Shown here: in pieces, positions 38,190 to 49,900 of the stretch
How positions within the stretch are numbered: position 1 is the stretch's first letter
Layout: each line of letters begins with the position of its first letter
DNA from: Caprimulgus europaeus
Lineage: Eukaryota > Chordata > Aves > Caprimulgiformes > Caprimulgidae
Assembly: GCA_907165065.1 (NCBI GenBank)
Contig: OU015532.1
Span: 31,190,339 to 31,254,338, forward strand
DNA: 64,000 bases
Direction of reading: 5' to 3'
Program-made: the position numbers and the translations under genes
Notes under the pieces: generated by a model
Seen by the model: only the letters and a program-made list of their open reading frames with translations
What the model was told of the DNA's origin: nothing
Database searches by the model: none

Positions 38190-38250
38190 ATTATAAGTAG
38201 AGGAAAAAAGTCCTTTGGGTCACATAGTCCAACCTTTGCATTCTGCGCTA
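38190..38250 (-). mobile_element. Probable CR1 3'-end fragment
   Basis: Read on the minus strand, AAAGGTTGGACTATGTGACC followed by CAAAGGACTTTTTTCC resembles the CR1 3' UTR (GGTTGGACTAGATGACC...AAGGTCCCTTCC). It is short and diverged. The homology may extend to about 38330, but I cannot support that. Confidence 0.55.
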
Positions 38251-38924
38251 TTACTCATACAACATTCTGGCTAACTTCTTAATCTTATCTCCTTTCAGGT
38301 TTGTAATTCTAAGTTGCTGAGGATGGAACATACAACTACTTGCAGCTTGAATTTTAGTAGGAAGGAATAGTTATGGAAAAGAGTGCAGAAATTTTTAACT
38401 TCAGTTTAGCAGTTCTCACTATGCTTTTTTAGACATTTGTTTTTGATTAGCAATGCTAAAGTTATGTCATCTAAAAACATGAGGGTACTACTTCAAATAC
38501 AGTATGCCCAGATGTATTTTTTATTGTTAAAGAAACCTTATCAAGTCTCTGGACTGATTAAGACTGTTGAAAAATGATGTAATATAACATATATATGACA
38601 AGTTACCTGTGACATAACAAATCTCTCTCTAGTGTAAAAGAGAGTTGCAATTTTTTCTAGTTTGTAGGACATAATCAGATTCTGTGCTACTCCTAGTGTT
38701 GAATGACAGTAGTACTTATTTTTTGGATATTTTTATTTTCCTCATGAAGAAAGGGGAAGGATGGAGGTAAGGAGAGAGGCTAGGGATCATTAAAAACATG
38801 GATATTCAGATTTCTACTGTTAAGAATTCTTTTTTTTTTTGATATCTCAGTTAAACTCTTTTTTCCTTATGTATAATTGTGCCTTTGAATTGCCATCCTT
38901 GGGTATTGGGATTTACAGGCTTAA
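38251..38924. other. Unique AT-rich non-coding DNA
   Basis: This stretch separates two CR1 fragments and nothing is recognised in it. Confidence 0.45.
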
Positions 38925-39010
38925 GTCCAGAAAGGCATTATGATAATCTTTTAGTCTGACCTCATGTGTAAAACAGACCATAGAATTTCATCCAGCAATT
39001 ATTTCAGTGG
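38925..39010 (-). mobile_element. Old CR1 LINE 3'-end fragment
   Basis: On the minus strand the words GATGAAATTCTATGGTCTGT, GAGGTCAGACTAAAAGATTA and CATAATGCCTTTCTGG follow the order of an old amniote CR1 3' end of the type common in turtles and crocodilians (...GAGGTCAGACTAGATGATCA...). The copy is truncated and diverged, so it predates most avian-specific CR1 insertions. Confidence 0.75.
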
Positions 39011-42000
39011 GGAGAATTATGCTTCCCAGCTATATAAATGAATTCCTTTCCTTCATTCATTTTGAAAGCCTTGAAAATATTTATAGATTGTGATCTTACC
39101 TTTCCCTGCTTGAAGGCCTTTGCTTTTCAACACTGCAAAAAATTATGCTGTCTTGTTGAGTCTTTCATATTGTTTTATTTTCCTGTCTTTACATTATCTG
39201 TAAGAGGTCTTCAGGAAGTGCTCGATTCATCAAAATATTGAGAGTGGTTTTTTCTTAGCTCAGGAAATGTATTTGTTTTCCTCTGGTTAAAATGTAAAAA
39301 TAGATAAATAATAATGCAGTATAAATGCTGATTTTTGTAACTTTAAAAAAGGAAAAATGACAGAATTCAAAATGTGTTATATGATTACTCAGAAATAAAG
39401 TGTCAAAGATGTGAAATTTTAAATAATAATAATTTATTCATATCCAGGAAATCTCAAAGGGGCAATATAAAACCATATATTATAATTCTATGACCTCCTC
39501 TTTGGAAAAAACCCAATAATCCAGCAACAGTCAAGAAAAAAACAGAGGTTTACGATATTAATGTCTCTGATCTAAACAAGACCTTATATAAGTTTCAATT
39601 TTAATTCAATATGCAAGCTAGCATATTAGGAGTTATTTGTAAGTTGAGTCATATGGTTTTCCTTTCCAAAAATATCTTCCAAATTTATAATAAATATTAT
39701 TTATTTATAATGTTAACTGTACAGTTACTATCCTATAAAACTCAGTTTTCTTTATTCTGCATTTTCTCCACTCACTCAATTCATAAAGGCTTCAAGTGAG
39801 AGGAGAAACTCTCTGGGACACGAACCAAGTCTTTATAGCCATAGATAGTCTATAGTGACTAGCACACTCTGTATGTAGATTTAAGTGAAGTTTCTTGAAA
39901 TGAGAATGTTGTGGCTTGTATAACTGTCGCCAAGCCCTTTCCATTTCCAGAGAGGTATGTTCTTTAAAAGGCAGATACACAGACATAGACAAAACCCTGT
40001 GTCTCTAAGGTTTGCTCCTAATTACTGGTCTTAATTCATAAATTGAGGCAACAAAATCGTTGTCAGTTTAGGAGTTCAAATTATCTTTATAATTGTTATA
40101 ATATTTATAATAAATAGTTATAATCTAAATTAGAAATTACAATTGTTACAATAAATCATTATGGTGGTTTATAAGTGTCTCTGTTGGAGACTGTAGAAGC
40201 CTAGCATTTCTGTAAGAAAATGTGTTTGTTTTTATTTTGAGTGTAGGCATATGCCCACAAGAGCCTATAATGAGTCCTTGGAGATAGTACAATGTGTGAT
40301 TTAGTGAAGAAATGAATAAAATCAGCTGTTTTTTTCCCCTAAAAGTTGAATGCCTAAATTTGTGAAGAAATAGTTTCACAGGTTTAAATTTCAACTATGC
40401 AGAGAACTGTTGTACTTGTTATTTCTAGCTGATGCAAGCACAAGAACATTGTGTCAAAATGCCACCATGGAAGTGAGCTTAAATTAGCAACCTACCTTGA
40501 TCCCCACATTGGAAAGCTGCCTGAAATGTGGTTGAAATCAAAGGCACACAATGCTGAAACACAAACCATTTTGTTGAACTATGCGATTTAAGTAGCTACT
40601 CATGCACACATCATGTCTGGCACAAACCCATAAACCCAAGGTATTCAAGCTATCTTCATATTTACAACTTGCCTATTCATATATCTTCCTTCAACAATAT
40701 ACATTTTATTTCTATCACAAGTGTCCCATCCTCCAAACAACATACTTTCTTTGATTTTTCTTATTTTTCCCTCTCTGCCTACACCTCTTTCTATACTGCT
40801 GGTGAGTGATACAGATTAGGTTGGAGGAGGAGACCATAGAGCAATCATGTTCAGCACACGATCAAATGTGCTCTGGAAATCTGGAAGATTTGGGAGGGCA
40901 GAATGAAGGTTGTGGTGTATGCTCTGTGATTGTATTCATTTAATTCTGCTTTGTTTTGAAAAGAAGTGATCCTCACTGGAGTTAGATTAGATATAATACA
41001 GAATTAGATCGTGGTGGTTCTTCTGGAAGGTGATGTTGCTTGTGCTTGCAATAAATTAGAGCAGCAGAAGAACCATGAGTAAGACAGGGATGATATGCTG
41101 CTGGTGGTTTACCAACCAATTCACAGAGCTGAGAGCTCTGAAAGATCCAAGAAGTTTCAGAGCAGTGTGTTGAGGTTTTGCCAGCAGATGGTGATAAAAC
41201 ATGAAGTAGAAGAAGAAAAAATGCTGACACAGTGGTCTGATTGAAAGAAGGTAGCCATTCTTTCTTTCTCCAGACTCATTCTCTCTCAAGCTCTGGGACA
41301 TGTAGTGCATTTTGAGGATGGCAATCGGAGCACCCTGTAGAGTTTTAACTGTAACAGCCGCCACTTCGAGCTTGTGAAATGTCATTGCAGACTCTGCTAA
41401 AGACCTATAGTAAGAATATTAGAAAGCCTGAAAGCAGTGTTGTAGCTGGAAGGGCAACAGGGCAGTGAAAGGAACTTGGGGTTGAAAAAAAAAAATCGGG
41501 GAATTTAAGGTGAAAGGATTAGAAAAGTGTGAAATAGTTTAGGATCAAGGAATTAGGGAAAGTGAGAAGAAGGGAGTTGATTAAAGACTTGGTTGCTTTG
41601 CGTATAGAAGGCTGGAAAAGCTTTTCAATTTTGTCTCTTGCTTGCAACAGTGCTATTTGCAACATGCATCGCTTGCCTGGCAAATTATTTAGAACACTAT
41701 AAAATGTTTGCAATGTTCTCAAATTACAATCACAAACACCTTTATTTTCTCATCTTTTGCATTCATTTACATTTCTAGTGAAAGCTTGTTAGACCAAAAA
41801 TACCCGTTTGGGTCTTTCAGTGTCTGATGAGCATTTACTACTTCTTTCGCTTATTTTGTAGATGTCCTCACATTTGCTAACCTGACATTTTTATGCATTT
41901 ATAAATTATTTTTAAATGTATTTTTATTAGTATTGTTTTCTTAGCCATTTGAGTCATACTTGGGGTGTTACTTATAACCTGCAATGAGCACCCAGTTTGT

Positions 42001-42869
42001 GTAAGCAAATACAATTTTTCTATCAACAGAGCTAATACAGACCTAGAACTTCAGCTGACAGTCTCCTGAAAAGACCACAGGATTAAAAAAAAAAAAAAAA
42101 TTGCCTTTGTGAATTTTACATTTTGGCTGACATCCAGCCTAGCAGCTTCAAAGAAACAAAGAGAAGTTTAATATATTTGAGATTTATATTGTGGTAGATA
42201 CAATTGAATAATTTGCTAGACATTTCTGCATAATGGTGCTGTAATTCCTGTTGTTAAAATTTGCTGTTGAGTTTAGCCATCATTATAACTAAATTCTCCT
42301 GCAGACTATAACAGTGGGAAACACTGGAACAATGTATTAATCACAACAAATTAAATTAGCAAATAGTTTCCAAGATTCTGAGACAACAAAGATAGAAAAG
42401 ATATATCACAATGAGCCAGTTTAGGTTTCTGCTGATCTGAGGTTATTCCCTGCTGTATTTGAGATCTAAGGTCTAAAGATGTGCGTCAGTAAGCGGTGGC
42501 CAGCTAGCCCTTTCAGCACTGCTCACTTGTCCTCTAGTTCCCAGCTGAATAGAAAACTAATATCTAGGGATACTGAATTGGAAAATAGTATTCTGCTACT
42601 GAAAAGTCAAAGCCATCATAATACTGACTAATCTTCAATCTGAGTTTTAAAAAGTGCCTGCAAATGAAGGAGCCCATCTCCCCTGTGACCCTCATTCTTC
42701 ATTTATTATCGAAAGCCATTCATGGTTTAAATACCAAGAATAACTTTAGCCAACTCTAATATAAGAAAGATAATCAAGCTTTTCTAATCCAGTCCAAGAA
42801 ATGTGCTACTGAACATCTTTAACATCTGATCTTCAGCAATGGACACGCAAGGTCAGTAGCAATTTTGGC
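39011..42869. other. Unique AT-rich non-coding DNA
   Basis: No gene or clear repeat is recognised. Very AT-rich patches occur near 39420-39490 and 40080-40160, and a run of 16 A lies at about 42085-42100. A weaker CTCF-like word (CCAGCAGATGGTGAT, 13 of 15) is at 41181-41195. Confidence 0.5.
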
Positions 42870-43080
42870 CAGAGCATCTCATGAGATAAAGTTTAATTTC
42901 CCTTGGTAGAGTATGCCACAGTAAAAAAAATTTCTCATATTCATAATGTTTTCCCTTTAATTAAACCTTAACTTAACTTTTTCCAGTTTAATTCCAGCAT
43001 TATGAGTCCATTTAAAATAATCTGTCTGCCTTCCTCCTTCTTTCAAGTAGCTGAAGCTAGACAATAATTGCATGCTTCCT
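42870..43080 (-). mobile_element. Possible old CR1/L3-type LINE remnant
   Basis: The plus strand has TTAAACCTTAACTTAAC, CAGTTTAATTCCAGCATTAT and GCCTTCCTCCTTCTTTCAAG in the order I associate with the antisense of the 3' coding part of old amniote CR1/L3 elements. Divergence is high and no open frame survives, so this is tentative. Confidence 0.35.
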
Positions 43081-46000
43081 TTCACCGCTACTGAGGGTTC
43101 CCATTGATGTAAACACCCCCAGTGTATTATTAGACCAGTTTTATTTCAGCATCATTCCAATGAATTAAATGGAATTAGACAATTTTAATCCTGGAAAGGT
43201 GGAGAGGTGAATTAGACCCGTAGTTGTGCTTGCATCAGAAGATAAAATCCCTTTGATCATTTTTACTTTCACCTAAAATTTTTGTAGAAAACTCCTTACA
43301 GAGGTAAGTTACCTAGTTCTCTCAGTTTATCTGATGCATTTCAGGCTGCAGCAGGTCCCATAACAAAGTAGCGTGTTAAAGAAACCACAATGGGAAAGGG
43401 AGTGGTGTGGTCCTAGTGTTGCTGAGGTGCAGGCTATACACACCACTGCAGAAGTTGCTTGGGAATTTAAAGCACAGTGGACATTTGACCTGGGCAGGCA
43501 AGGCAAAAGACAATGGATAAATGAGAGGCTTCTGTTGTTTTTAAAGACCCTACAGGAAGTCGTGGACTTTCTTCTTATGTTCACAACTATCTGATGACAT
43601 GAAACGTGTCACATACTCTATGCCAGAGACATCAGTGGGAGTTCAACATTTTGAACAACAGAAGCCTCTTCTTTTATGTTTTATGTATGGAAACATACCC
43701 TTTAATATTTTTCATTATTTCATCAGGAAGAATGAACAAGTTTAGTTTGTATTGTAAAATCCCTGGATACAGATGGACAATGTAAAGAGAAGGACTCAGA
43801 TCAGTTTCTGAAACAAGAAAGATTTTTCTGTCTTTCTTTTATATATCAACAAATTATGCTATCACTATGAAGGAACAGGGGTTTTTTTAGATTTATTAGG
43901 TTTTCAGAAAGTAAAAGATATGAATTAGATAAGAGTGATATATCTCTCTGTCAAATAATCTTCTGTGATAATGAATATGCACTGGATTCTAACAGCTCTA
44001 ATTTTAAGTGATGTCTTAAAATAGTAATTGGAAATACTTTTCATGGAAGATAAAATCCTTGCCTGAAAACTGATTTCTTTGTTTGCTTTGCAATGTAATA
44101 TTGGGACCTTGGGAATTTGGTACCTTTTAAAAATTTTTTTTCATATTAAAGACAAGTCTCCATCCAGTCAAAGAAATCAGAGATGTAAGTAGAACATTTA
44201 GTGTGTTGTATGTGTATGTATGTAATTATGCATGCATATATAAAACCAACATGTGCTATACACTAAAAAATGTAAAATTAAATACGTGCTAAATTTTCTT
44301 TTATTCCTCAAGTTCTTTCTTAAGTAATCTTTGTAGTAACTAATTCATATCGTATGACATACTGACAGACATCCAGGACAAATCTAGAATATGTGAATGC
44401 TCTTGTAAATCTGTCCAATCATAATTATTAGTATGTATTTTTTCTTCTCTCTAAGTGGAAAATCTTGTGGAGGAAATGAAATTGGGACTTTGAGAAAGGA
44501 TCCTTCTGTTAGATTTCTTTTTCATTTGTAATAGAACTTGCTTTATATGCAGCTTTTTAGATCTAGAAAGAAAAATGTTTGCTTCATAGGTTTCAATTTT
44601 TTGATGGTTTCATTTCTTTTTTTTTTTACAGAAATCCTTCTTCAGCATGTTGTTTTTATGTCGTTTAATTTCTAAAAAGCTTTGCTTTTTAAAGGGTGTA
44701 TTTTTTACGTGCAATATGCAATGAAATATATAGTAACAATTTATTGTAATTTCCTTACTTTCTATATATATAAAAGCATGGAATTTTCATCTTGAGGTTG
44801 AGGAGAGGTTTCAGGTAAGCAGAACTAAAATATGTAAGGGAGGGGCTGGCTAGATGTGGGATTACCATCCTTGCACTGACATATGAAACCCTCTGATTAT
44901 GAAGAAATCAGACACACCTTTGCAGCCAACTAGAGCCAGTGATTCAGCCAGACAACTTTCTAGGGGCTCCTGTGTTAATATGGCAGCCTGGCCATGATTC
45001 CTTCTAGGTATGCAGGCATCCACTTGGCTCTACTTTTTCATTAGCAAATTATAATTCTGCAATGTAGGTCTTTAGATAGTATAAAGGATTAACTTGGCTG
45101 AAATAGCAGATGAAAGTCCAGGTGGCTTGAAGAGAATGCTGTAGATGATTTTAAGCTAGTTGTCTAGCTACCTGTGGGAAGCAATCATTAGACAATTTGT
45201 GGAGATATACAGGAAAGAAGGTTATACAAGCCCTTCTAAATAGGTTTCACATTTAGAGAACTGAAGCATTCTGAATACTAAACTTTTTGAGGAAACATAA
45301 TGTTTTTGGCAAAAAACAAAACAAAGATTCTCAAATCTAGAACAAAGAGGAAATGATTCCCATCAACCGCCCTTTTTTGTCGCCTCAAACCCCCAAGATT
45401 TCTATTTGAGAGAGCACTGAGTGTTGCTTTACTACACTATAAATAAAATCTGTCCTTTCTGGATATTGACCTTGATAGGAGTCAGTTCTCATGGTCTATG
45501 AAAAATAGTTGTTCCAAGAGTGTGATTTTGTTGTAAATCAAAAAAAGACATTCTGAAACTTTGCTTTTTTTTTTTTTTTTTGGTCTGGAATATTGTCTTC
45601 CAGATAGTTTGATTTCCAACTTAATTAGGAGGACCTTGGTAACTTTGTACCATATGTAAATCATGTGGCACCGAGGAATGATTTGCATTTGAGTGAACTG
45701 GCTTTCACATTGAAGCTGCTGCTGACCCATGGTTATGGTATTAATTGATTTCTATGCACAAAATTTCAGTAGTTCAGAACTGGAAGTAGAATTGGAACTC
45801 AGCTATTAGAAGCTTTGATCCTATTAAAATTAATTTATTTTCTATCACTGAGATTTAATAAGGAGATATTTCTTTAAAGCTAGAGACATATGAGATTTAA
45901 ATGTATAGATTCTGACATGATTCAAAGATAAAAATATGTTTAATTATTTGATTAGAGAACTTTATCACTAAGAAACTGGTTGAAGATGTCTCTTGCCAAC

Positions 46001-46780
46001 AGGACTGTAAGATCTCCTTGTTATTCCTGAACTTTTGTAGCACCTTGCTACTAAGACAAGTCTACCTTAATAAGGTATCTGACTCCATATAAAATATATG
46101 GCTCAATGAGTTGCCTGACAGAAAGGCCAACTTGCTGAGTACAGTTGTTAGGAAATGGCTGCAAAATGAGCGGTCTTGCTCATCTTGGCTCCCTTTAGAT
46201 GTAAGGAGATTTCAAATTTTCTCATTAGGTCTGAAATCCACCACTCCAAGCTGTGGCTCTTGAAGGTCTATATGGGAGTTATTCATTTTCTTAAAGAAGA
46301 GTGATACCAGCTTCCTCAGCCCATCAGTAATTCTTCCTGCCTGCCTCCTAGGTAATTCCTAGTATATGACACTTAAGATGTGAGATGACAATTAAGAGGT
46401 GAGAAGTGTGATGTGAAGTGTTTCCTAGTGTGACAGGATTCAAACTCTTACTTTTGGTACACTCATCACAAGAGTACCTTTGCAGACTGTTCTGTTGAAG
46501 CAGTTTCTTCTTGCATAGAATAATTAGAAAGAGCAGGAGCAACCACCAACATGAATTTGTAACATCCAGTTGAGACCACAAAATTTATGGAGAAAAACCC
46601 CTACCTCTGTTTCTTGTTATGCAGAGAATAAAGTTCACATGTCCACTGAAGCACAGGTCAGTGCCTGGATGTGGTTCTTTTCAGGTGAAAGTGCTTGCAC
46701 CTGGCATAAAGAGTCATAGTGATTAATGCTTGCTATTTTCCTTCAGAAACACATTTATCTATGATAGTTAATATTGCAGT
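43081..46780. other. Unique AT-rich non-coding DNA
   Basis: No gene is recognised. A run of about 18 T lies near 45565-45582. A TATAAAAG word at 44769 followed by a donor-like CAG|GTAAGC at 44814 is noted but not called. Confidence 0.5.
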
Positions 46781-46809
46781 TATATAACTATACTATACAT
46801 AGTTATATA
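46781..46809. repeat. 11-bp inverted repeat (AT hairpin)
   Basis: TATATAACTAT (46781-46791) and ATAGTTATATA (46799-46809) are exact reverse complements around a 7-base loop. The sequence could extrude as a small cruciform. It is too short and AT-rich for a miRNA precursor. Confidence 0.8.
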
Positions 46810-46892
46810 GTAATATTATACATATGTTATAATTATTTCATGCATTGTCTCAACAAGAGAAATTGACTTTCTGTCCCTCAAAAGCTTGGGAA

Positions 46893-46928
46893 ATAATTTT
46901 GGATTAAACTACATAATTTTGGATTAAA
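46893..46928. repeat. Short 16-bp direct repeat
   Basis: ATAATTTTGGATTAAA occurs exactly at 46893-46908 and again at 46913-46928, 20 bases apart start to start. It is probably a local slippage or tandem duplication with the second spacer lost. Confidence 0.8.
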
Positions 46929-49900
46929 AGGAATGATCTTCCTAAAATACATGGCATTTTATGCCAGACATGATCTACTAAACTTGCTTTAGATGAGGCC
47001 CTCATAATAAGGTAAATGAAGAAAAGTTTATTTTGCAGAGTTTGACAGAATTTAAGTAGCAGACACTCAACCCTGTCAAAATGAAGGCACTTGAGCAAAT
47101 ATAAATTTCATTGCTGAAGACTTAAACACTCACAGATTTTAAGTGCCTTCAGAGTAACAACAAACACGGGTTTTTAGGTTTTCTGTTCTTTATTTGTGCA
47201 CCTAAAATGTGAGGTTGTTACAATATACAACTAAATTGTTCTGCAGATTTAATTCTATATGATCTCCAAAGTATTAACTGACCTGTAAGAACTGTCTTGG
47301 TGAATCAGACTCATGACTCATGCTTTAAACTTCAGACAGCAACCTGATAAATCCCACAGATGAGAGTTTTCACAGACTCTTCACTCTTTTAATAGAAACT
47401 GGTTTTGATATCTTCAAGTGGGAAGAGGTTTGGAACTACTAAATGACTGCTCTAATGTTAAGTCCTTCCCAGTCATTATAAAAAAACCCCAAACCAAACA
47501 ACAACCCAATAAGTGCAGCTCTCTCTCTCAAAATATTTATAGGAAAAAAAGTTTGTTCTCACTTAAGACCATGATAGGAACCCTTTAATTTACTCTTCAT
47601 ATTCTCTACTGTTTCTATTCTACCCTTGTCCACCCCTTGTTTCTTTATCTAGCCATGGTTTTTTACCTGTCTTGTACTTCCATGATGTCAGAAAATATTA
47701 GAATATATGTGGACAGTTGCTTTTTCATTGTATCAAATATAACTTTTTTAAAAATAATACTTTCTAGAAGTCACAATATTCAAGCATACTAGCTATTCTG
47801 TTTAAAATAAACTTCTCATATGTTTATCAGTTATTATTTCTATCTTTACTTTCTAAGTAAGTTCTTAAAATAAAAAAGATAACCTACTCAGTGGCTAAAA
47901 CAAAACCAAAGGTCATGAAACTTGAAGGTCTTTTAAAATATTCTAAGGATATTTTAAAATATGTATATTTGTACAATCACTGAAAAATTTACAAATGCCT
48001 CTTTTTATTTAACTAAACTATAACTTCAAGGTAATATTAGATCTGAACAGATGTGCATAGTATTTGGAACAAACTATGCAAATATTTCAAAGCACATCAC
48101 CAGAAGTTGAATTTGGCAGAGTAGAACAGATGTGTCCACCTGTTAAGAGACTAGGCTATCAGCACTGGGATGCAAGATGTGATTGAAGTCCATAATGGGA
48201 GCTATTTAGGAATGCATCCAGGTTAGCAGGAGGTAGTAGAGATTCTGATTACTGTATCATTCCACTTTTCCCCAAAGCGATCAATGAGTTGAATTAGGCA
48301 AACGGAATAGTACACCTAGGACCACTGAAGGTGGAAAGAATGTCCTACATTATGTGAAAACAATGCAGAAATTTTACCTGTTTTTCAATAATGATGAAAG
48401 AAAGAGAGAACAGTAGGTTCCACAGGGGCTCAGAGTACAGTGGTCTCCAACAATCTTTATTTATTCTGTTTAGATTTGACATCCTGAAAAGCAAGCAAAA
48501 TTATTGAATCAACTACCATAGCAATGTTAGTAGCTGATTAATTTATCTTTGAGGCACTTCAATAATCTGTGAGAATAATCATGCCAAAGCTTACCCAATG
48601 CACAGTATATCACATTCATTTACTGGGAATTTTCTTCAGCCAAGATTGGAAATTACTTCTGCTTCCACACATTCTTACTAAAGAACAGAAACATAACATG
48701 GAAGAGAAACAGATCAGGGTCAGGTTTTAGGCAGTAAAATGCAAAGAGAATGAGACAGGTATTGTGGTAGCTTTGTATTTTCTTGAGAAAATAATTGTTT
48801 ACTTTTTTTTTTGGCCAAAAAAATCTCAGTAAAATGTATTCTTAACACTTCTGTTTGCTGTCTCATATCTCATATTTCTGAATACTCAATACTTCATGCC
48901 TTTAGTACTGTCTTCACTGTAGACCAATATATCTGCAGAAAAATAAACTATAGATTTGCTCAACTTTTGGGTTCTCAAATTAAAATTAATTTAGTGTCAT
49001 TGTTGATGATGTGGTGAGAAGCAGAAAAGACATGGCTTGATTTTCAAATGTTGGCTTAGGGACATAGATGTTAAAAACGAAAAGTCTAATTTTGATGTTG
49101 TAATTTTAAATAAACTTTATGAGATAGGAGTCAGGAAGAATACATGTGCCAATGCATTATTTTTGATTCTGTTGTTACCATTTAAATATTTTCTCACTAA
49201 AATTGTTGTCTGCGATGTATGATATTCATCCAAACTAACTGACACATGAAATTTAAATGATTACAGGTATCAAACAATTAATTTTCTATCTATGAACAGT
49301 TAAAGGAAGTTCACTATGAATCATCCTTAACACTGCAAGTCCTCAAACTTTAGACAAGATTTGTAGACTTTTATGCATTATGAGAAAAGTACTTTGAAAT
49401 GCTGTGTGGCTATGGCAGACCTGGCATTGAAGGATCAGAAATACAAGTATTTCTCCAGGTTCTCAAAGTTACAGCAATTGTTCCATTCTGACCTGTTGTA
49501 ATTGTTACTTTGGAGCTAAAAGAGCACAGAAAGAGGTCAGGTCAGGAGGTGGAAATACATAAAGAAAAAGAAAGAAGGTATACAAGAGAAATCCTCTAAG
49601 ATCATCTAGAGGATTTAGCTAGAGCTAGAAAAAACCGTGTTTCTATATAGATCTTTTCACATTGAATTCTTTGGTCAATTTTCAATAAATTATGAAGCAT
49701 GAGATTATATTTTGTACTTCTGTTTTTGATGGCTGATAAATAATATGTTATCAGAGGCCAGTCTTTAACTTGTACAATTCTGTCAGCATGACAATGTAGT
49801 CATCAGCTGGTATCAGCTGGCTTGAGCTGTATTTTTATCTTTATCATGCAGAATTTGCTCAGATGTCTAGAAATTTAATATCAAATTGAAGTCAGAAAAA

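Noticed and set aside
44769-44816. TATAAAAG word followed 38 bases later by a CAG|GTAAGC donor
   Set aside because: The implied first exon would be only about 15 bases long, and a chance TATA word is likely in such AT-rich DNA.
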